Source: Pseudomonas tructae
GTDB lineage: Bacteria; Pseudomonadota; Gammaproteobacteria; Pseudomonadales; Pseudomonadaceae
Direction of reading: 5' to 3'
Assembly (NCBI RefSeq): GCF_004214895.1
Contig: NZ_CP035952.1
Coordinates: 1,746,501-1,810,500, forward strand
DNA: 64,000 nucleotides
The position numbers were made by a program, and so were the translations under genes. Positions 33,428 to 42,261 of this stretch are shown here, one piece after another; the stretch's first letter is position 1, and each line of letters starts with the position of its first letter. Under the pieces are notes generated by a model. It was not told the DNA's origin and searched no databases. It saw only the letters and a program-made list of their open reading frames with translations.

Positions 33428-34366
33428 ATGAACATGCGTGTTTTGATCGCTGAACAGGATCATGCCCTCTACGCTCGCCTGCTGCGCGAGATGGCACCGG
33501 ACCTGGAGGTCCTGAGCAGTGGTGATTCGGCGGAACTGGCCGCCCTGGCCGCCAACAGCCCGGTATGGCTGGGCCAGCCGGACCTGCTGGCAACCTTGTT
33601 GCGCCAGGGCCATCAGCCGCAGTGGCTGCAATCGACCTGGGCCGGGATCACACCGCTGTTGGCTGAAGGCTTGCAGCGCGACTACCGCCTGACCCGGGCG
33701 GTGGGCATCTTCGGCCAGGTGATGGCCGAGTACATGCTGACCTACATGCTCGGCCATGAGCGTGAGGTGATGGCACGGTTGGTCAGCCAGGTCGAGCGCA
33801 AATGGGATGATCGACCCGGGCGCAGCCTGGAAGGGCGCCGGGTGCTGATTGTCGGGACCGGCGATATCGGCCAGCGGGTGGCGGAGTTTCTGTTGCCGTT
33901 TGGCGTGCAGCTGTATGGCATTGCCAGCCAGCCTCGCGAGCAGGCCCCGTTCATCGAAGTGGCCGGCCTGGCTGATCTGGGACGCCTGGTCGCTGAGGTC
34001 GACTACGTGCTCAACCTGCTGCCCGACACCCCGGCGACGCGGGATCTGTACGATGCCGCGCTGTTCCAGCGTTTCAACCCCGAGGCCTTGTTCATCAATG
34101 CCGGGCGAGGGGTGGCGGTGGTCGATGGCGACCTGGTCGAGGCCTTGAAAAAGGGCCACCTGGCAGGCGCGGTGATCGATGTCTGCCGCCAGGAACCACT
34201 GCCTCAGCGCCATCCGTTCTGGACCGCCTGGGGCTTGCTGCTGACCGGGCACAGCTCGGCACCGACCTCGCCGGCGGCGATGGTGCGCTTGTTCGTCGAG
34301 AATCTGCGGGCGTATCAGGCGGGTGAAGCGTTGCGTGGGGAAGTGGATTTTCAGCGCGGCTATTAA
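33428..34366 (+). CDS. D-2-hydroxyacid dehydrogenase family protein (GhrA/YcdW-like)
   Basis: A 312-residue NAD(P)-dependent oxidoreductase. The Rossmann motif GTGDIGQRVAEF sits in the middle, and the catalytic residues are Arg in NAGRGVAVVDGD, Glu in CRQEPLPQ and His in LTGHSSAP. The last motif is GHS where most relatives have PHxA, but the His is kept. GhrA-like enzymes reduce glyoxylate or hydroxypyruvate. It is preceded by a 59-bp gap after ycgL. Confidence 0.85.
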   Translation: MNMRVLIAEQDHALYARLLREMAPDLEVLSSGDSAELAALAANSPVWLGQPDLLATLLRQGHQPQWLQSTWAGITPLLAEGLQRDYRLTRAVGIFGQVMAEYMLTYMLGHEREVMARLVSQVERKWDDRPGRSLEGRRVLIVGTGDIGQRVAEFLLPFGVQLYGIASQPREQAPFIEVAGLADLGRLVAEVDYVLNLLPDTPATRDLYDAALFQRFNPEALFINAGRGVAVVDGDLVEALKKGHLAGAVIDVCRQEPLPQRHPFWTAWGLLLTGHSSAPTSPAAMVRLFVENLRAYQAGEALRGEVDFQRGY

Positions 34367-34370
34367 AAAC

Positions 34371-34444
34371 ATCGCGGGGCAAGCCCGCTCCCACAGTTTG
34401 ATCAATGTGGGAGCGGCGGTGCGACGCCTCGACTTGCCCCGCGA
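34371..34444. repeat. REP inverted pair
   Basis: Canonical left unit (ATCGCGGGGCAAGCCCGCTC) and an altered right unit (GGGAGCGGCGGTGCGACGCC) separated by about 12 bp, between convergent genes. Confidence 0.8.
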
Positions 34445-34450
34445 ATCCGG

Positions 34451-35044
34451 TTAAAGGGTGAAGTCCCCTTCAGCCGCCAACTCGCCCAACGGCCGCCGCG
34501 GGCTTGGCACCTCGCGGGCCTGCAGGCCTTCAGCCAGGCTCGCCTTGTCACCCAGCTTGCCGATCGCCACGGCCGCGTGCAGGACGTAGCCTTCAGGCAC
34601 TTTGAGCTCCTTGCGGGTCAGCTCCTGGTCAAAACCGGCCATGCCGTGGGTGTGCCAGCCGCTCAGGCTCGCTTGCAACGCCAGGTGGCCCCAGGCGGAG
34701 CCGGTGTCGAAGGTGTGCCACAGGGCTGGGGTTTCTTCACTGGCGCCAGGCGCGGTAAAGGTGGTCTTGGAGAGGATGATCACCAGGGCCGAGGCGTGCT
34801 GGGCCCAGCTGCGGTTGAACTCGTTGAGCAAACCCAGGAAGCGTTCCCAGTTCGGCGTGTCGCGACGCGCATAGAGAAAGCGCCAAGGTTGCGAGTTGTA
34901 GGCCGACGGCGCCCAGCGTGCCGCTTCAAGGAAGCTGAGCAGGGTGGCCTGGTCGATCGGCTCGCCAGTGAAGGCGCGCGGTGACCAGCGCTGAATGAAC
35001 TGTTCGTTGATGGCGTGATCGGCAACGCGAGGATTTGCACTCAT
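34451..35044 (-). CDS. Nitroreductase family protein
   Basis: A 197-residue FMN-dependent oxidoreductase fold. RWSPRAFTGEPID and ARWAPSAYNSQPWRF form the FMN-binding N-terminal region of the family, and GWHTHGMAGFD and YVLHAAVAIG lie in the C-terminal half. The start is the ATG at 35044; the frame extends upstream to 35083 without family similarity. Electron acceptor unknown. Monocistronic, ending at a REP pair. Confidence 0.87.
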   Translation of the reverse strand: MSANPRVADHAINEQFIQRWSPRAFTGEPIDQATLLSFLEAARWAPSAYNSQPWRFLYARRDTPNWERFLGLLNEFNRSWAQHASALVIILSKTTFTAPGASEETPALWHTFDTGSAWGHLALQASLSGWHTHGMAGFDQELTRKELKVPEGYVLHAAVAIGKLGDKASLAEGLQAREVPSPRRPLGELAAEGDFTL

Positions 35045-35192
35045 CTTGAGTTCCTGAGAGTTGGTGAGGTGACCGCTGGTCAAACTACTGTGTCATACCA
35101 GCGCTGACAAGCGGTCTGGCAATGCCCGGTGACAGGCCCTAGACTGGCGCCGCCGCGCCGCTGCGTACAAATTGAAACAGGACACCCGCTAC

Positions 35193-35642
35193 ATGACTGC
35201 CAACGCCAATCCATTCTGGATGCGTAAAACCCTCGAGCAACTCAACCCGCAGGAGTGGGAGTCGCTGTGTGACGGCTGTGGCCTGTGCTGCCTGCAAAAG
35301 CTTGAAGATGAAGACGACAACAGCGTCTATTACACGCGGATCGCCTGCAAATTGCTCGACCTCAAGACCTGCCAGTGCAGTGATTATCCGCAGCGCATGC
35401 AGATCGTGCCCGATTGCATCCAGCTGACGCCGGGCAAGGCCGATCAGTTCAAATGGCTGCCGACCACCTGTGGTTATCGCCTGGTCAGCGAGGGCAAGGA
35501 CCTGCCCGGCTGGCATCATCTGGTCTGCGGTGATCGAGAACAGGTGCACAAGCAGCGGATTTCACAATCCGGGCGCATGCTCAGTGAAGACAGCGTCGAT
35601 GAAGACGATTGGGAAGACTATCTGATATTCCGCGCCGGTTGA
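35193..35642 (+). CDS. YcgN family cysteine-cluster protein (UPF0260)
   Basis: A 149-residue protein with the [11 protein letters not shown] motif near the N-terminus and further cysteines in [18 protein letters not shown] and VPDCI, the CxxCxxCC cluster of the UPF0260/YkgJ group thought to bind metal or Fe-S. Length is standard. The role is unknown. Confidence 0.92.
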   Translation: MTANANPFWMRKTLEQLNPQEWESLCDGCGLCCLQKLEDEDDNSVYYTRIACKLLDLKTCQCSDYPQRMQIVPDCIQLTPGKADQFKWLPTTCGYRLVSEGKDLPGWHHLVCGDREQVHKQRISQSGRMLSEDSVDEDDWEDYLIFRAG

Positions 35643-35691
35643 GCTGCCCAGGCTTGTCGGTTTTGCGTTTGGGGGAACAAGGAGCTTGTGT

Positions 35692-36912
35692 ATGCCTGTG
35701 CGTTGCCATTGGTGGTTGCTGTTGGGCCTGCTGGCCAGTTCAGCGGCCTGGGCGAAAAAAGTCGATCTGGATTACCACGTGCGCTTGCTGCCGCAGAGCG
35801 AGCAGGCCGAAGTGCGCGTGACCCTGGGCGATGGCGCCAGCGTGCGCAGCCTCGACTTTGACCTGGGCCAGGACGGCGCCTACAGCGACTTCAAGGCCGA
35901 CGGTCAATGGCAACTGCAGGGCGACACGCAGCGCGGCCGTTGGCAGCCAGCGGCGGGCAAGAGCCAGCTCAGCTACAAGGTGCACCTGAGCCAACGGCTC
36001 AAGGGCGGCGCCTATGAAACCCGCATGACCCCCGGTTGGGCGCTGTTTCGTGGCGATGACCTGGTACCACCGGCGCGCCTCGATCAGCACGACGGTACCG
36101 AACTGGTGGCGCGCCTGAGCTTCGAGCTGCCCAAGGGCTGGAAGAGCGTCGAGACACCCTGGCCGCGCATCGGCAAGAATCGCTTTCGTATCGATAACGT
36201 CTCGCGCCTGTTCGACCGCCCGACCGGCTGGATGCTCGCCGGGAGCATCGGCACCCGCCGGGCGCGCCTGGGCGAAACCGAAGTCAGTGTTGCCGCGCCG
36301 CAAGGCCAGGCCATGCGGCGCCTGGACAACCTGACCCTGCTGACCTTCATCTGGCCGCAGTTGCAGGCAGTGTTCCCGCGTAACCCGCCCAAGTTGCTGC
36401 TGGTCGGTGCCCGCGACGAGCTGTGGCGCGGTGCCCGGGCCGGGCATAACTCCATTTACCTGCACAGCAGCCGCCCGCTGGTCAGCGAGAACGGTTCAAG
36501 CCCGCTGCTGCGCGAGCTGGTGCATGTGTTTGCGCAGATCAACGACCGCGAGGATAGCGACTGGATCGCCGAAAGCCTGGCCGAATACTATGCCAGTGAA
36601 CTGCTACGCCGTGCCGGCGGCATGACCGAGGAGCGCTATCAGGCCCAGCAGGCGAGCCTTGAGCGCAGTGGCAAGAAGGTCAGCAGTTTGCGTGGCGCGC
36701 AGGTCGACAGCGCGGTGATCGCCCGTGGCGTGCTGTTGCTGCGGGCGCTGGACCAGGAAATTCGCCTGCACACCCATAACCAGCGCTCGCTGGATGATGT
36801 CACCCGGGCAATGATGCGCCTGAACAGCGTCAACACTGCAGAGTTCATCCAGCTCAGCGAGAGCGTGCTGGGTAAGTCCTCCGAGGTGTTGCAAAGCAAG
36901 CTGTTGCGTTAA
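35692..36912 (+). CDS. Secreted gluzincin-like protein with degenerate zinc motif
   Basis: A 406-residue protein with signal peptide MPVRCHWWLLLGLLASSAAW followed by A-KK. The N-terminal half is beta-rich, as in M1/M61-like aminopeptidase folds. The expected HExxH is RELVH within LLRELVHVFAQ, but the downstream helix DWIAESLAEYYASELL keeps the third-ligand Glu. Loss of the first His suggests an inactive pseudoprotease or altered metal site. GGGGGAACAAGGAG gives a strong ribosome site. No operon partner. Confidence 0.65.
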   Translation: MPVRCHWWLLLGLLASSAAWAKKVDLDYHVRLLPQSEQAEVRVTLGDGASVRSLDFDLGQDGAYSDFKADGQWQLQGDTQRGRWQPAAGKSQLSYKVHLSQRLKGGAYETRMTPGWALFRGDDLVPPARLDQHDGTELVARLSFELPKGWKSVETPWPRIGKNRFRIDNVSRLFDRPTGWMLAGSIGTRRARLGETEVSVAAPQGQAMRRLDNLTLLTFIWPQLQAVFPRNPPKLLLVGARDELWRGARAGHNSIYLHSSRPLVSENGSSPLLRELVHVFAQINDREDSDWIAESLAEYYASELLRRAGGMTEERYQAQQASLERSGKKVSSLRGAQVDSAVIARGVLLLRALDQEIRLHTHNQRSLDDVTRAMMRLNSVNTAEFIQLSESVLGKSSEVLQSKLLR

Positions 36913-36916
36913 AGGC

Positions 36917-37387
36917 TTACTTGAACTTCGGCCCGGAGCGGGTGTTCAGGCCCTTGGCCAGACGGTCGTAGAGCACCACGTTGACCGTGGCGGCAAGGTT
37001 CATGCAACCGTTGGTCGGAATGTAGATGGTCTCTTCGCACCAGGCACGCACGCTCGGGTCGAGGGAGCCGTCTTCGGGGCCGAAGATGTAGAGGGCGCGG
37101 TCCGGGTGGGTGTATTCGGGCAGCGGCCGGGCGCCGTCGATCAATTCCACGGCCACAGGTGTGCAGCCCAGGGGGATGATCTTCTGCAGGTCATCGATGC
37201 CGATCAGCGGAATGTCGTAGTGCACACGCTTGGTGTCGGTGACGAAGTCGCGGGCGCGCTCATAGCGCTTGCCGGTGTAGAACACCGAGTTGACGCCGTA
37301 GCAGCCCGCCGCGCGCATCACGGAACCGACGTTCTCTGCTGACTTGGGGTTGAACAGACCAATGCAGCTGTACCGTTTGTTCGCCAC
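36917..37387 (-). CDS. SpoU/TrmH-family RNA 2'-O-methyltransferase (TrmL-like)
   Basis: A 156-residue single-domain SPOUT methyltransferase. Motif 1 is FNPKSAENVGSVMRAAGCYG with the catalytic Arg, motif 2 is ALYIFGPEDGSLD, and motif 3 is IPTNGCMNLAATVNVVLYDR forming the SAM knot. The size fits TrmL-like tRNA wobble methylases rather than rRNA TrmH enzymes with extra domains. The start is a GTG at 37387. The RNA target is inferred only. Confidence 0.88.
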   Translation of the reverse strand: MANKRYSCIGLFNPKSAENVGSVMRAAGCYGVNSVFYTGKRYERARDFVTDTKRVHYDIPLIGIDDLQKIIPLGCTPVAVELIDGARPLPEYTHPDRALYIFGPEDGSLDPSVRAWCEETIYIPTNGCMNLAATVNVVLYDRLAKGLNTRSGPKFK

Positions 37388-37458
37388 GTGCCGGGGCCCT
37401 TCGCAAAAAAGACGCGATTATACGGGCTTGCCGGCGTCTGTGGGGTGCGCTTGGGCGC

Positions 37459-37830
37459 TCAGTCCTTTTTCAGCATGCCGGCCAGGGCCGCGAACGGATT
37501 GTGCGTGGCCTTGGCGATGCTCGGGCTGCTGGTGGAACCTTCGCTGAAATACTGCTGGTCGGTATAGCGCGAGTGTTCGTTGTCGTGGCAGTACAGGCAC
37601 AGCAGCTCCCAGTTGGAGCCGTCCTGGGGGTTGTTGTCGTGGTTGTGGTCGCGGTGGTGCACGGTCAGCTCGCTCAGGCGCTTGCCGGCAAACTCTCGGG
37701 CGCAGCGGCCACACACGTGGGGGTACATGCGCAGGGCCTTGTCGCGGTAGCCCATTTCCTTGTCGCGCTTGGCGTCGGCGAGGATGCGGTCGAGCCGTGC
37801 GGTGGCGGCGGCAGAGGATGACGAACTCAT
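37459..37830 (-). CDS. YajD family HNH nuclease
   Basis: A 123-residue HNH protein. HVCGRCAREF and LLCLYCHDNEHSRY supply the two CxxC zinc pairs, and LTVHHRDHNHDNNPQDGSNW the HNH core. It resembles YajD. The ATG at 37830 starts MSSSSSAAATARLDRIL. Biological substrate unknown. It probably forms a minor unit upstream of the methyltransferase on the same strand. Confidence 0.88.
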   Translation of the reverse strand: MSSSSSAAATARLDRILADAKRDKEMGYRDKALRMYPHVCGRCAREFAGKRLSELTVHHRDHNHDNNPQDGSNWELLCLYCHDNEHSRYTDQQYFSEGSTSSPSIAKATHNPFAALAGMLKKD

Positions 37831-37956
37831 GGGATTACCTTTTCTCGGGCTTGTTACGGTTATGCCTTGAAGTTTAGCCCGTTGGCGGCCAATTCGGACA
37901 GGCAAACCGTGCGCGGTGGGAGTAGCCTGTAGGCAGGACCCTCAAGGAGCCTGCGC

Positions 37957-38229
37957 ATGCGTTACGCGATCATTGCCTTGCTGATCTGTGCCAGCCTGCC
38001 CTGCGCCGTGGCCGCCGACCTGCAGCCACGCCTGGCCACCCCGGTGCCTGGAGCGCCGGGTACCGCCACGCCAACGCCGTACCCGCAGGTCACGCCCAGC
38101 AGCATTCCCCGTGCGGGCGACGCCAAGCCGGGCGCGCCGCTGCTGCCACCGATGCCGGTGCCCACGCCGCCCAAAGATCAACCCTTGCCCGGTTTGAGCC
38201 CGGAAGGCAACAAGGGCAAGTCCGACTAG
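37957..38229 (+). CDS. Small secreted proline-rich protein
   Basis: A 90-residue protein with signal peptide MRYAIIALLICASLPCAVAA. The mature part is Pro/Ala/Gly-rich and probably disordered (PVPGAPGTATPTPYPQV, PPMPVPTPPKDQPLPG). AAGGAG lies just before the ATG. No family recognised. It overlaps the end of the convergent cyclic-nucleotide-binding gene by 4 bp. Confidence 0.65.
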   Translation: MRYAIIALLICASLPCAVAADLQPRLATPVPGAPGTATPTPYPQVTPSSIPRAGDAKPGAPLLPPMPVPTPPKDQPLPGLSPEGNKGKSD

Positions 38230-38699
38230 ACCTGCTGCGCCACGCGCTGACCGTCCTGCATGCGCAGGCGCCGGGACAGGGCCACGGCCAGGGCGCGGAT
38301 GATCTTGGCGGCGATCTTCGGTGCGTCATTGAGCATCTTTTCCAGTGAGTCCTTGCCCAGGTTGAGCAACTGGCAATCGCTGGCGGCCACGCAACTGGCC
38401 GAGCGCCGTTCGCCATCGAGCACAGCCATTTCGCCGAAGGCGCGGCCCTTGCGCAGGGTGGCGATTTCTACCTGGCGCTGCTCGGCGTCGGTCTTGCGCA
38501 CCGACACCACGCCGTGATGGATGATGCACATGAAGGTGCCGGCATCGCCTTCGTTAAAGATCTGCGCGCCTTCGCCCATGCTGCTGATGCTGAAATAGCC
38601 GGCTGCGGCCTGGAAGTCGCCAGGCAGCAACTGGTCGAACAGGCCGCAGTCCATGAGCATGTCGCGGATTTCGTTGTTGAGGTGGGTGGGTTCAGGCAT
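38226..38699 (-). CDS. Cyclic-nucleotide-binding domain protein
   Basis: A 157-residue stand-alone cNMP-binding fold. EGAQIFNEGDAGTFMCIIHH and the phosphate-binding cassette FGEMAVLDGERRSASC are typical of the family. There is no helix-turn-helix, so it is not a Crp-type transcription factor; C-terminal helices (SLEKMLNDAPKIAAKIIRAL) follow. Start ATG 38699. A signalling adaptor role is inferred. Confidence 0.87.
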   Translation of the reverse strand: MPEPTHLNNEIRDMLMDCGLFDQLLPGDFQAAAGYFSISSMGEGAQIFNEGDAGTFMCIIHHGVVSVRKTDAEQRQVEIATLRKGRAFGEMAVLDGERRSASCVAASDCQLLNLGKDSLEKMLNDAPKIAAKIIRALAVALSRRLRMQDGQRVAQQV

Positions 38700-38739
38700 G
38701 TGTGTCGTTCTTTTAGATTTATGGTGTCTGAGGGGGCGC

Positions 38740-38794
38740 ATCGCGGGGCAAGCCCGCTCCTACAAAGACTGTAGGAGCGGGCTTGCCCCGCGAT
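38740..38794. repeat. REP inverted pair, perfect
   Basis: 25-bp arms (38740-38764 and 38770-38794) are exact complements with a 5-base spacer AAGAC. Lies between the two tandem minus-strand genes, just downstream of ptrB. Confidence 0.9.
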
Positions 38795-38823
38795 TTGGTA
38801 GATCAGACAACACGTTTTCCGAT

Positions 38824-40875
38824 TTACACCACGCCCAGCACGTTAAATACGAAGGCGTATTCCAATGCCACATCGCGCAGCCCCTGGTAGCGTCCGCTCA
38901 TGCCGCCATGGCCGGCGCCCATTTCGGTCTTGAGCAGCAGCAGGTTGGCGTCGGTCTTGGTCACGCGCAGGCGCGCCACCCACTTGGCCGCCTCCCAGTA
39001 CTGCACGCGGCTGTCGTTGTACCCGGCAATCACCAGCAGGGCAGGGTAGGCCTGGGCACGGACGTTTTCATACGGTGCGTAGGCCTTGATGCGTGCGTAC
39101 ACCTCGGGTTCTTGCGGGTTGCCCCACTCGTCGTATTCGGTGACGGTCAGCGGCAGCTCGGGGTCGAGCATGGTATTGAGCACGTCGACGAACGGTACTT
39201 CGGCAATCGCCGCCTTGAACAGCTCCGGGCGCTGGTTGAGCACCGCGCCGATCAGCAGGCCACCGGCGCTGCCGCCGCTGATCGCCAACTGGTCGGCGCA
39301 GGTCACGCCCTGGGCGATCAGGTGTTCGGCGCAGGCAATGAAGTCGCCAAAGGTGTTGTGCTTGTGCTCCTGCTTGCCAGCGCGGTACCAGGCTTCCCCC
39401 AGTTCACCGCCGCCACGCACGTGGGCGATGGCAAAGGCCACGCCGCGGTCGAGCAGGCTCAGGCGGGCATGGGAGAACCACGGGTCGAGGCTTTCGCCAT
39501 AGGCGCCGTAGCCGTAGAGATACAGCGGCACCGGCTTGCCGAGATCGGCGCGGCGCTGCACCAGGCTGATCGGCACCTGGGTGCCATCGGCGGCGGTGGC
39601 CCACAGGCGCTGGCTGACATAGGCGTCCGGGTCGAACGGGCCAAGCACCGGGGTTTGCTTGAGCACTTGCTGGGCACCGTTGGCCAGTTCCAGCTGACGC
39701 ACCTGGGCCGGACGGTTGAGCGACTGGTAGCGCAGGCGAATGCGCGTACTGACGAATTCCAGGCTGTCTTGCACGTACAGGCTGTAGGCGGCGTCCGGCA
39801 GTTCCACGCGATAGCTCGGCTGGCCTTGCGGGCGTACCTCGATGATCGGCAGGCCGCCTTCGCGCAGGCTCAGGGTCAGGGCGCTGGCATTGAGGGTCAG
39901 GCCTTCGAGCATCACCGTGTCGCGATGGGCCACCAGCAGTTGCCATTGCTCGCGGGTCGGCACGCCATCGGCGTCGGCCTGGTACAGAGCGAAGTTGATG
40001 CCGTCCTGGTTGCTGCGGATGAACCAGCGCCACTGGCCATCAAGCTGGCCATGGTCCGGGTAGTACTCGTGGTCTTCGACCCGTGGTGCCAGGCAGGTGA
40101 AGGCCTGCTCGGGGTGTTCGGCGTCGAGTACCCAGGCTTCGCTGGTGGTCTTGCTGTTGAGCAGCAGGATCAGTTGGCGCTCGGAGCTGGCGCGGTAGCA
40201 GTGCAGAAAGAAGCGGCCGTCGGCCTCTTCATAGACCGCCTCGACACTGCCGCTGCCCAGGCGATGGCGCAGCAGCTTGTGCGGGCGATGGGTGTCGTCC
40301 AGTTCGGCGAAGAACAGCGTCTGGTTGTCGTTGGCCCAGGTCATGCTGCCGTCGCAGTCCTCGAACGGCAGCTGCTCGATGGCGCCGCTGGCCAGCTCCT
40401 TGACGTACAGGGTGTAGATTTCGTCGCCGCTGGTATCCAGGCTGTAGGCCAGGCGTTGGTGGTCAGGGCTGATGCTGAAGGCGCCCAGGGACAGGAACCC
40501 CCCGTTGGCCAACGCGTTGGGGTCAAGCAGCAGCTCTTCGCGGCTTTCATCGACCGTGTTGGAGTCGTCGGCCGGGCGTGGGCAGCGGTAATGCCGGGCG
40601 TACTCGTCACCGGCGGTGGTGCGGGTGTAATACAAGTACGGGCCCCAGGGCGAGGGCAGCGACAGGTCGGTTTCGAGGATGCGCGCCTTGATCTCTTCGA
40701 ACAACTGTTCGCGCAGCGGCGCCTGAGCGGCCAGTTGCGCCTCCTGGTATGCGTTCTCGGCGTTCAGGTAAGCCAGTACCTCGGGGGTATCGCGTTGCTG
40801 CAGCCAGGCATAGGGATCGGCACCATCGGCCTTGTGGGCAATCGGGGCGCGGGGAGCGGTGGCGTCTGCGGACAT
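38824..40875 (-). CDS. ptrB: Oligopeptidase B (S9 family)
   Basis: A 683-residue serine peptidase that cuts oligopeptides after Arg or Lys in the cytoplasm. An N-terminal beta-propeller covers about residues 60-390. The catalytic alpha/beta-hydrolase domain has the nucleophile in ISGGSAGGLLIGAVLNQRP, the Asp near GYNDSRVQYWE and the His in EMGAGHGGMSGRY. The length matches the family. Start ATG 40875 (MSADATAPRAPIAHK). Confidence 0.95.
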   Translation of the reverse strand: MSADATAPRAPIAHKADGADPYAWLQQRDTPEVLAYLNAENAYQEAQLAAQAPLREQLFEEIKARILETDLSLPSPWGPYLYYTRTTAGDEYARHYRCPRPADDSNTVDESREELLLDPNALANGGFLSLGAFSISPDHQRLAYSLDTSGDEIYTLYVKELASGAIEQLPFEDCDGSMTWANDNQTLFFAELDDTHRPHKLLRHRLGSGSVEAVYEEADGRFFLHCYRASSERQLILLLNSKTTSEAWVLDAEHPEQAFTCLAPRVEDHEYYPDHGQLDGQWRWFIRSNQDGINFALYQADADGVPTREQWQLLVAHRDTVMLEGLTLNASALTLSLREGGLPIIEVRPQGQPSYRVELPDAAYSLYVQDSLEFVSTRIRLRYQSLNRPAQVRQLELANGAQQVLKQTPVLGPFDPDAYVSQRLWATAADGTQVPISLVQRRADLGKPVPLYLYGYGAYGESLDPWFSHARLSLLDRGVAFAIAHVRGGGELGEAWYRAGKQEHKHNTFGDFIACAEHLIAQGVTCADQLAISGGSAGGLLIGAVLNQRPELFKAAIAEVPFVDVLNTMLDPELPLTVTEYDEWGNPQEPEVYARIKAYAPYENVRAQAYPALLVIAGYNDSRVQYWEAAKWVARLRVTKTDANLLLLKTEMGAGHGGMSGRYQGLRDVALEYAFVFNVLGVV

Positions 40876-40959
40876 GCGGGGTTCTCTTGGCTGGGGGGCG
40901 CCTGCGCGCGGAAAAGTGTTTATCATAAGCGTCTATTTGCCTAGCTTGCCACGGACACC

Positions 40960-41451
40960 ATGACCGAGAACGACTATCTGCTCGCCTGGGGCCTCTACGC
41001 CCTTGCCGCCCTGGGGTGCCTGTTGGTGGGCTTTCGCCTGACCGGCTGGATGTGGCGTTGGCTGCGCGAACCGCTGCGGGTGGTGATGGCGGTACTGCTG
41101 CTGACCCCGACCATCGTCGACCCGGTCAAGGAGAAGTTCGCCCCGGCCATTGCCATTGCCGCTCTCGATACCCTGTTCAAGGTCGGCAACAACGCCCTGC
41201 GTGCCGCTGCGGACCTGGCCATGTACGGCATGATCGCCTTCACTCTGTATGCGGTGTTCGTGCTCATCCGCTGGCCGCTGGAGCGGCGTGCCAAAGCCCG
41301 CCGCGAGCAGGCCGAAGCGGCTGCCAAGCGTGAGGCCGAAGAACCGGTGAACGATGAGCCGTTTGCCGCCGATCGCAGTGACCGCTACCGTAACCCGCCA
41401 CCCGCAGCGCCATTGGGCGGCAGTGGCACGCGGGTCGAGCCGCGACTGTAG
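40960..41451 (+). CDS. MFS-unrelated small inner-membrane protein, unknown
   Basis: A 163-residue protein, not recognised to a named family. Two or three hydrophobic segments (YLLAWGLYALAALGCLLVGF, LRVVMAVLLLTPTIV, MYGMIAFTLYAVFVLI) are followed by a basic and then acidic, proline-rich cytoplasmic tail. It lies 23 bp upstream of the amidotransferase gene and may be cotranscribed with it and the DUF2937 gene. Confidence 0.75.
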   Translation: MTENDYLLAWGLYALAALGCLLVGFRLTGWMWRWLREPLRVVMAVLLLTPTIVDPVKEKFAPAIAIAALDTLFKVGNNALRAAADLAMYGMIAFTLYAVFVLIRWPLERRAKARREQAEAAAKREAEEPVNDEPFAADRSDRYRNPPPAAPLGGSGTRVEPRL

Positions 41452-41473
41452 GACTTGCCCGGAGCAGCCAAGC

Positions 41474-42250
41474 ATGTGTGAACTACTGGGCATGAGCGCC
41501 AATGTGCCGACCGATATCGTTTTCAGCTTCACCGGGCTGATGCAGCGCGGTGGGCGCACCGGTCCGCACCGTGACGGCTGGGGCATCGGCTTCTACGAGG
41601 GCCGTGGCTTGCGTCTGTTCCAGGACCCGGCGGCAAGCTGTGAATCGGAAGTCGCCAACCTGGTGCAGCGCTATCCGATCAAGAGCGAGGTGGTGATCGG
41701 CCACATTCGCCAGGCCAACGTTGGCAAGGTTTGCCTGTCCAACACCCATCCGTTCGTGCGCGAGCTGTGGGGCCGCAACTGGTGTTTTGCGCACAACGGC
41801 CAGCTCGGCGAGTTCAAGGGCCAGGCGACCTTCTACCGGCCGATTGGCGACACCGACAGCGAAGCGGCGTTCTGCGACCTGCTCAACCGCGTACGCGAGG
41901 CCTTCCCTGAGCCGGTGGAGGTCGAGCAACTGCTGCCGGTGCTGGTCGAGGCCTGCGCCGGGTTCCGTGGCAAGGGTGTGTTCAACTGCCTGCTCAGCGA
42001 CGGCGACTGGTTGTTCTGCTTCTGTTCGACCAAGCTTGTGCACATCACCCGACGCGCACCGTTCGGCCCGGCGCGGCTGAAGGACGTCGATATGATCGTC
42101 GACTTCCAGGCTGAAACCACCCCTAAAGATGTGGTCACGGTGATCGCCACCGAAGCCCTCACCGAGAACGAAACCTGGCACCGTTACGAGCCCGGCCAAT
42201 GGGCCCTGTGGCGCCGTGGCGAATGCATCGCCGAAGGCCAGGCCAGCTAA
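41474..42250 (+). CDS. Class II glutamine amidotransferase (YafJ-like)
   Basis: A 258-residue N-terminal-nucleophile amidotransferase domain protein. MCELLGMSANVP places the catalytic Cys at residue 2, and GWGIGFYEG, GHIRQANVG and NTHPFVRE..FAHNGQL are the family's glutaminase motifs. There is no synthetase domain, so it belongs to the YafJ group, whose acceptor is unclear. Part of a three-gene run with the membrane protein before and DUF2937 after. Confidence 0.92.
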   Translation: MCELLGMSANVPTDIVFSFTGLMQRGGRTGPHRDGWGIGFYEGRGLRLFQDPAASCESEVANLVQRYPIKSEVVIGHIRQANVGKVCLSNTHPFVRELWGRNWCFAHNGQLGEFKGQATFYRPIGDTDSEAAFCDLLNRVREAFPEPVEVEQLLPVLVEACAGFRGKGVFNCLLSDGDWLFCFCSTKLVHITRRAPFGPARLKDVDMIVDFQAETTPKDVVTVIATEALTENETWHRYEPGQWALWRRGECIAEGQAS

Positions 42251-42261
42251 GGATCAGCCCC

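Noticed and set aside
38653..40944. Very long plus-strand frame (763 residues) opposite oligopeptidase B
   Set aside because: It is antisense to a complete, motif-rich ptrB gene; GC-rich third positions keep the mirror frame open. No family features.
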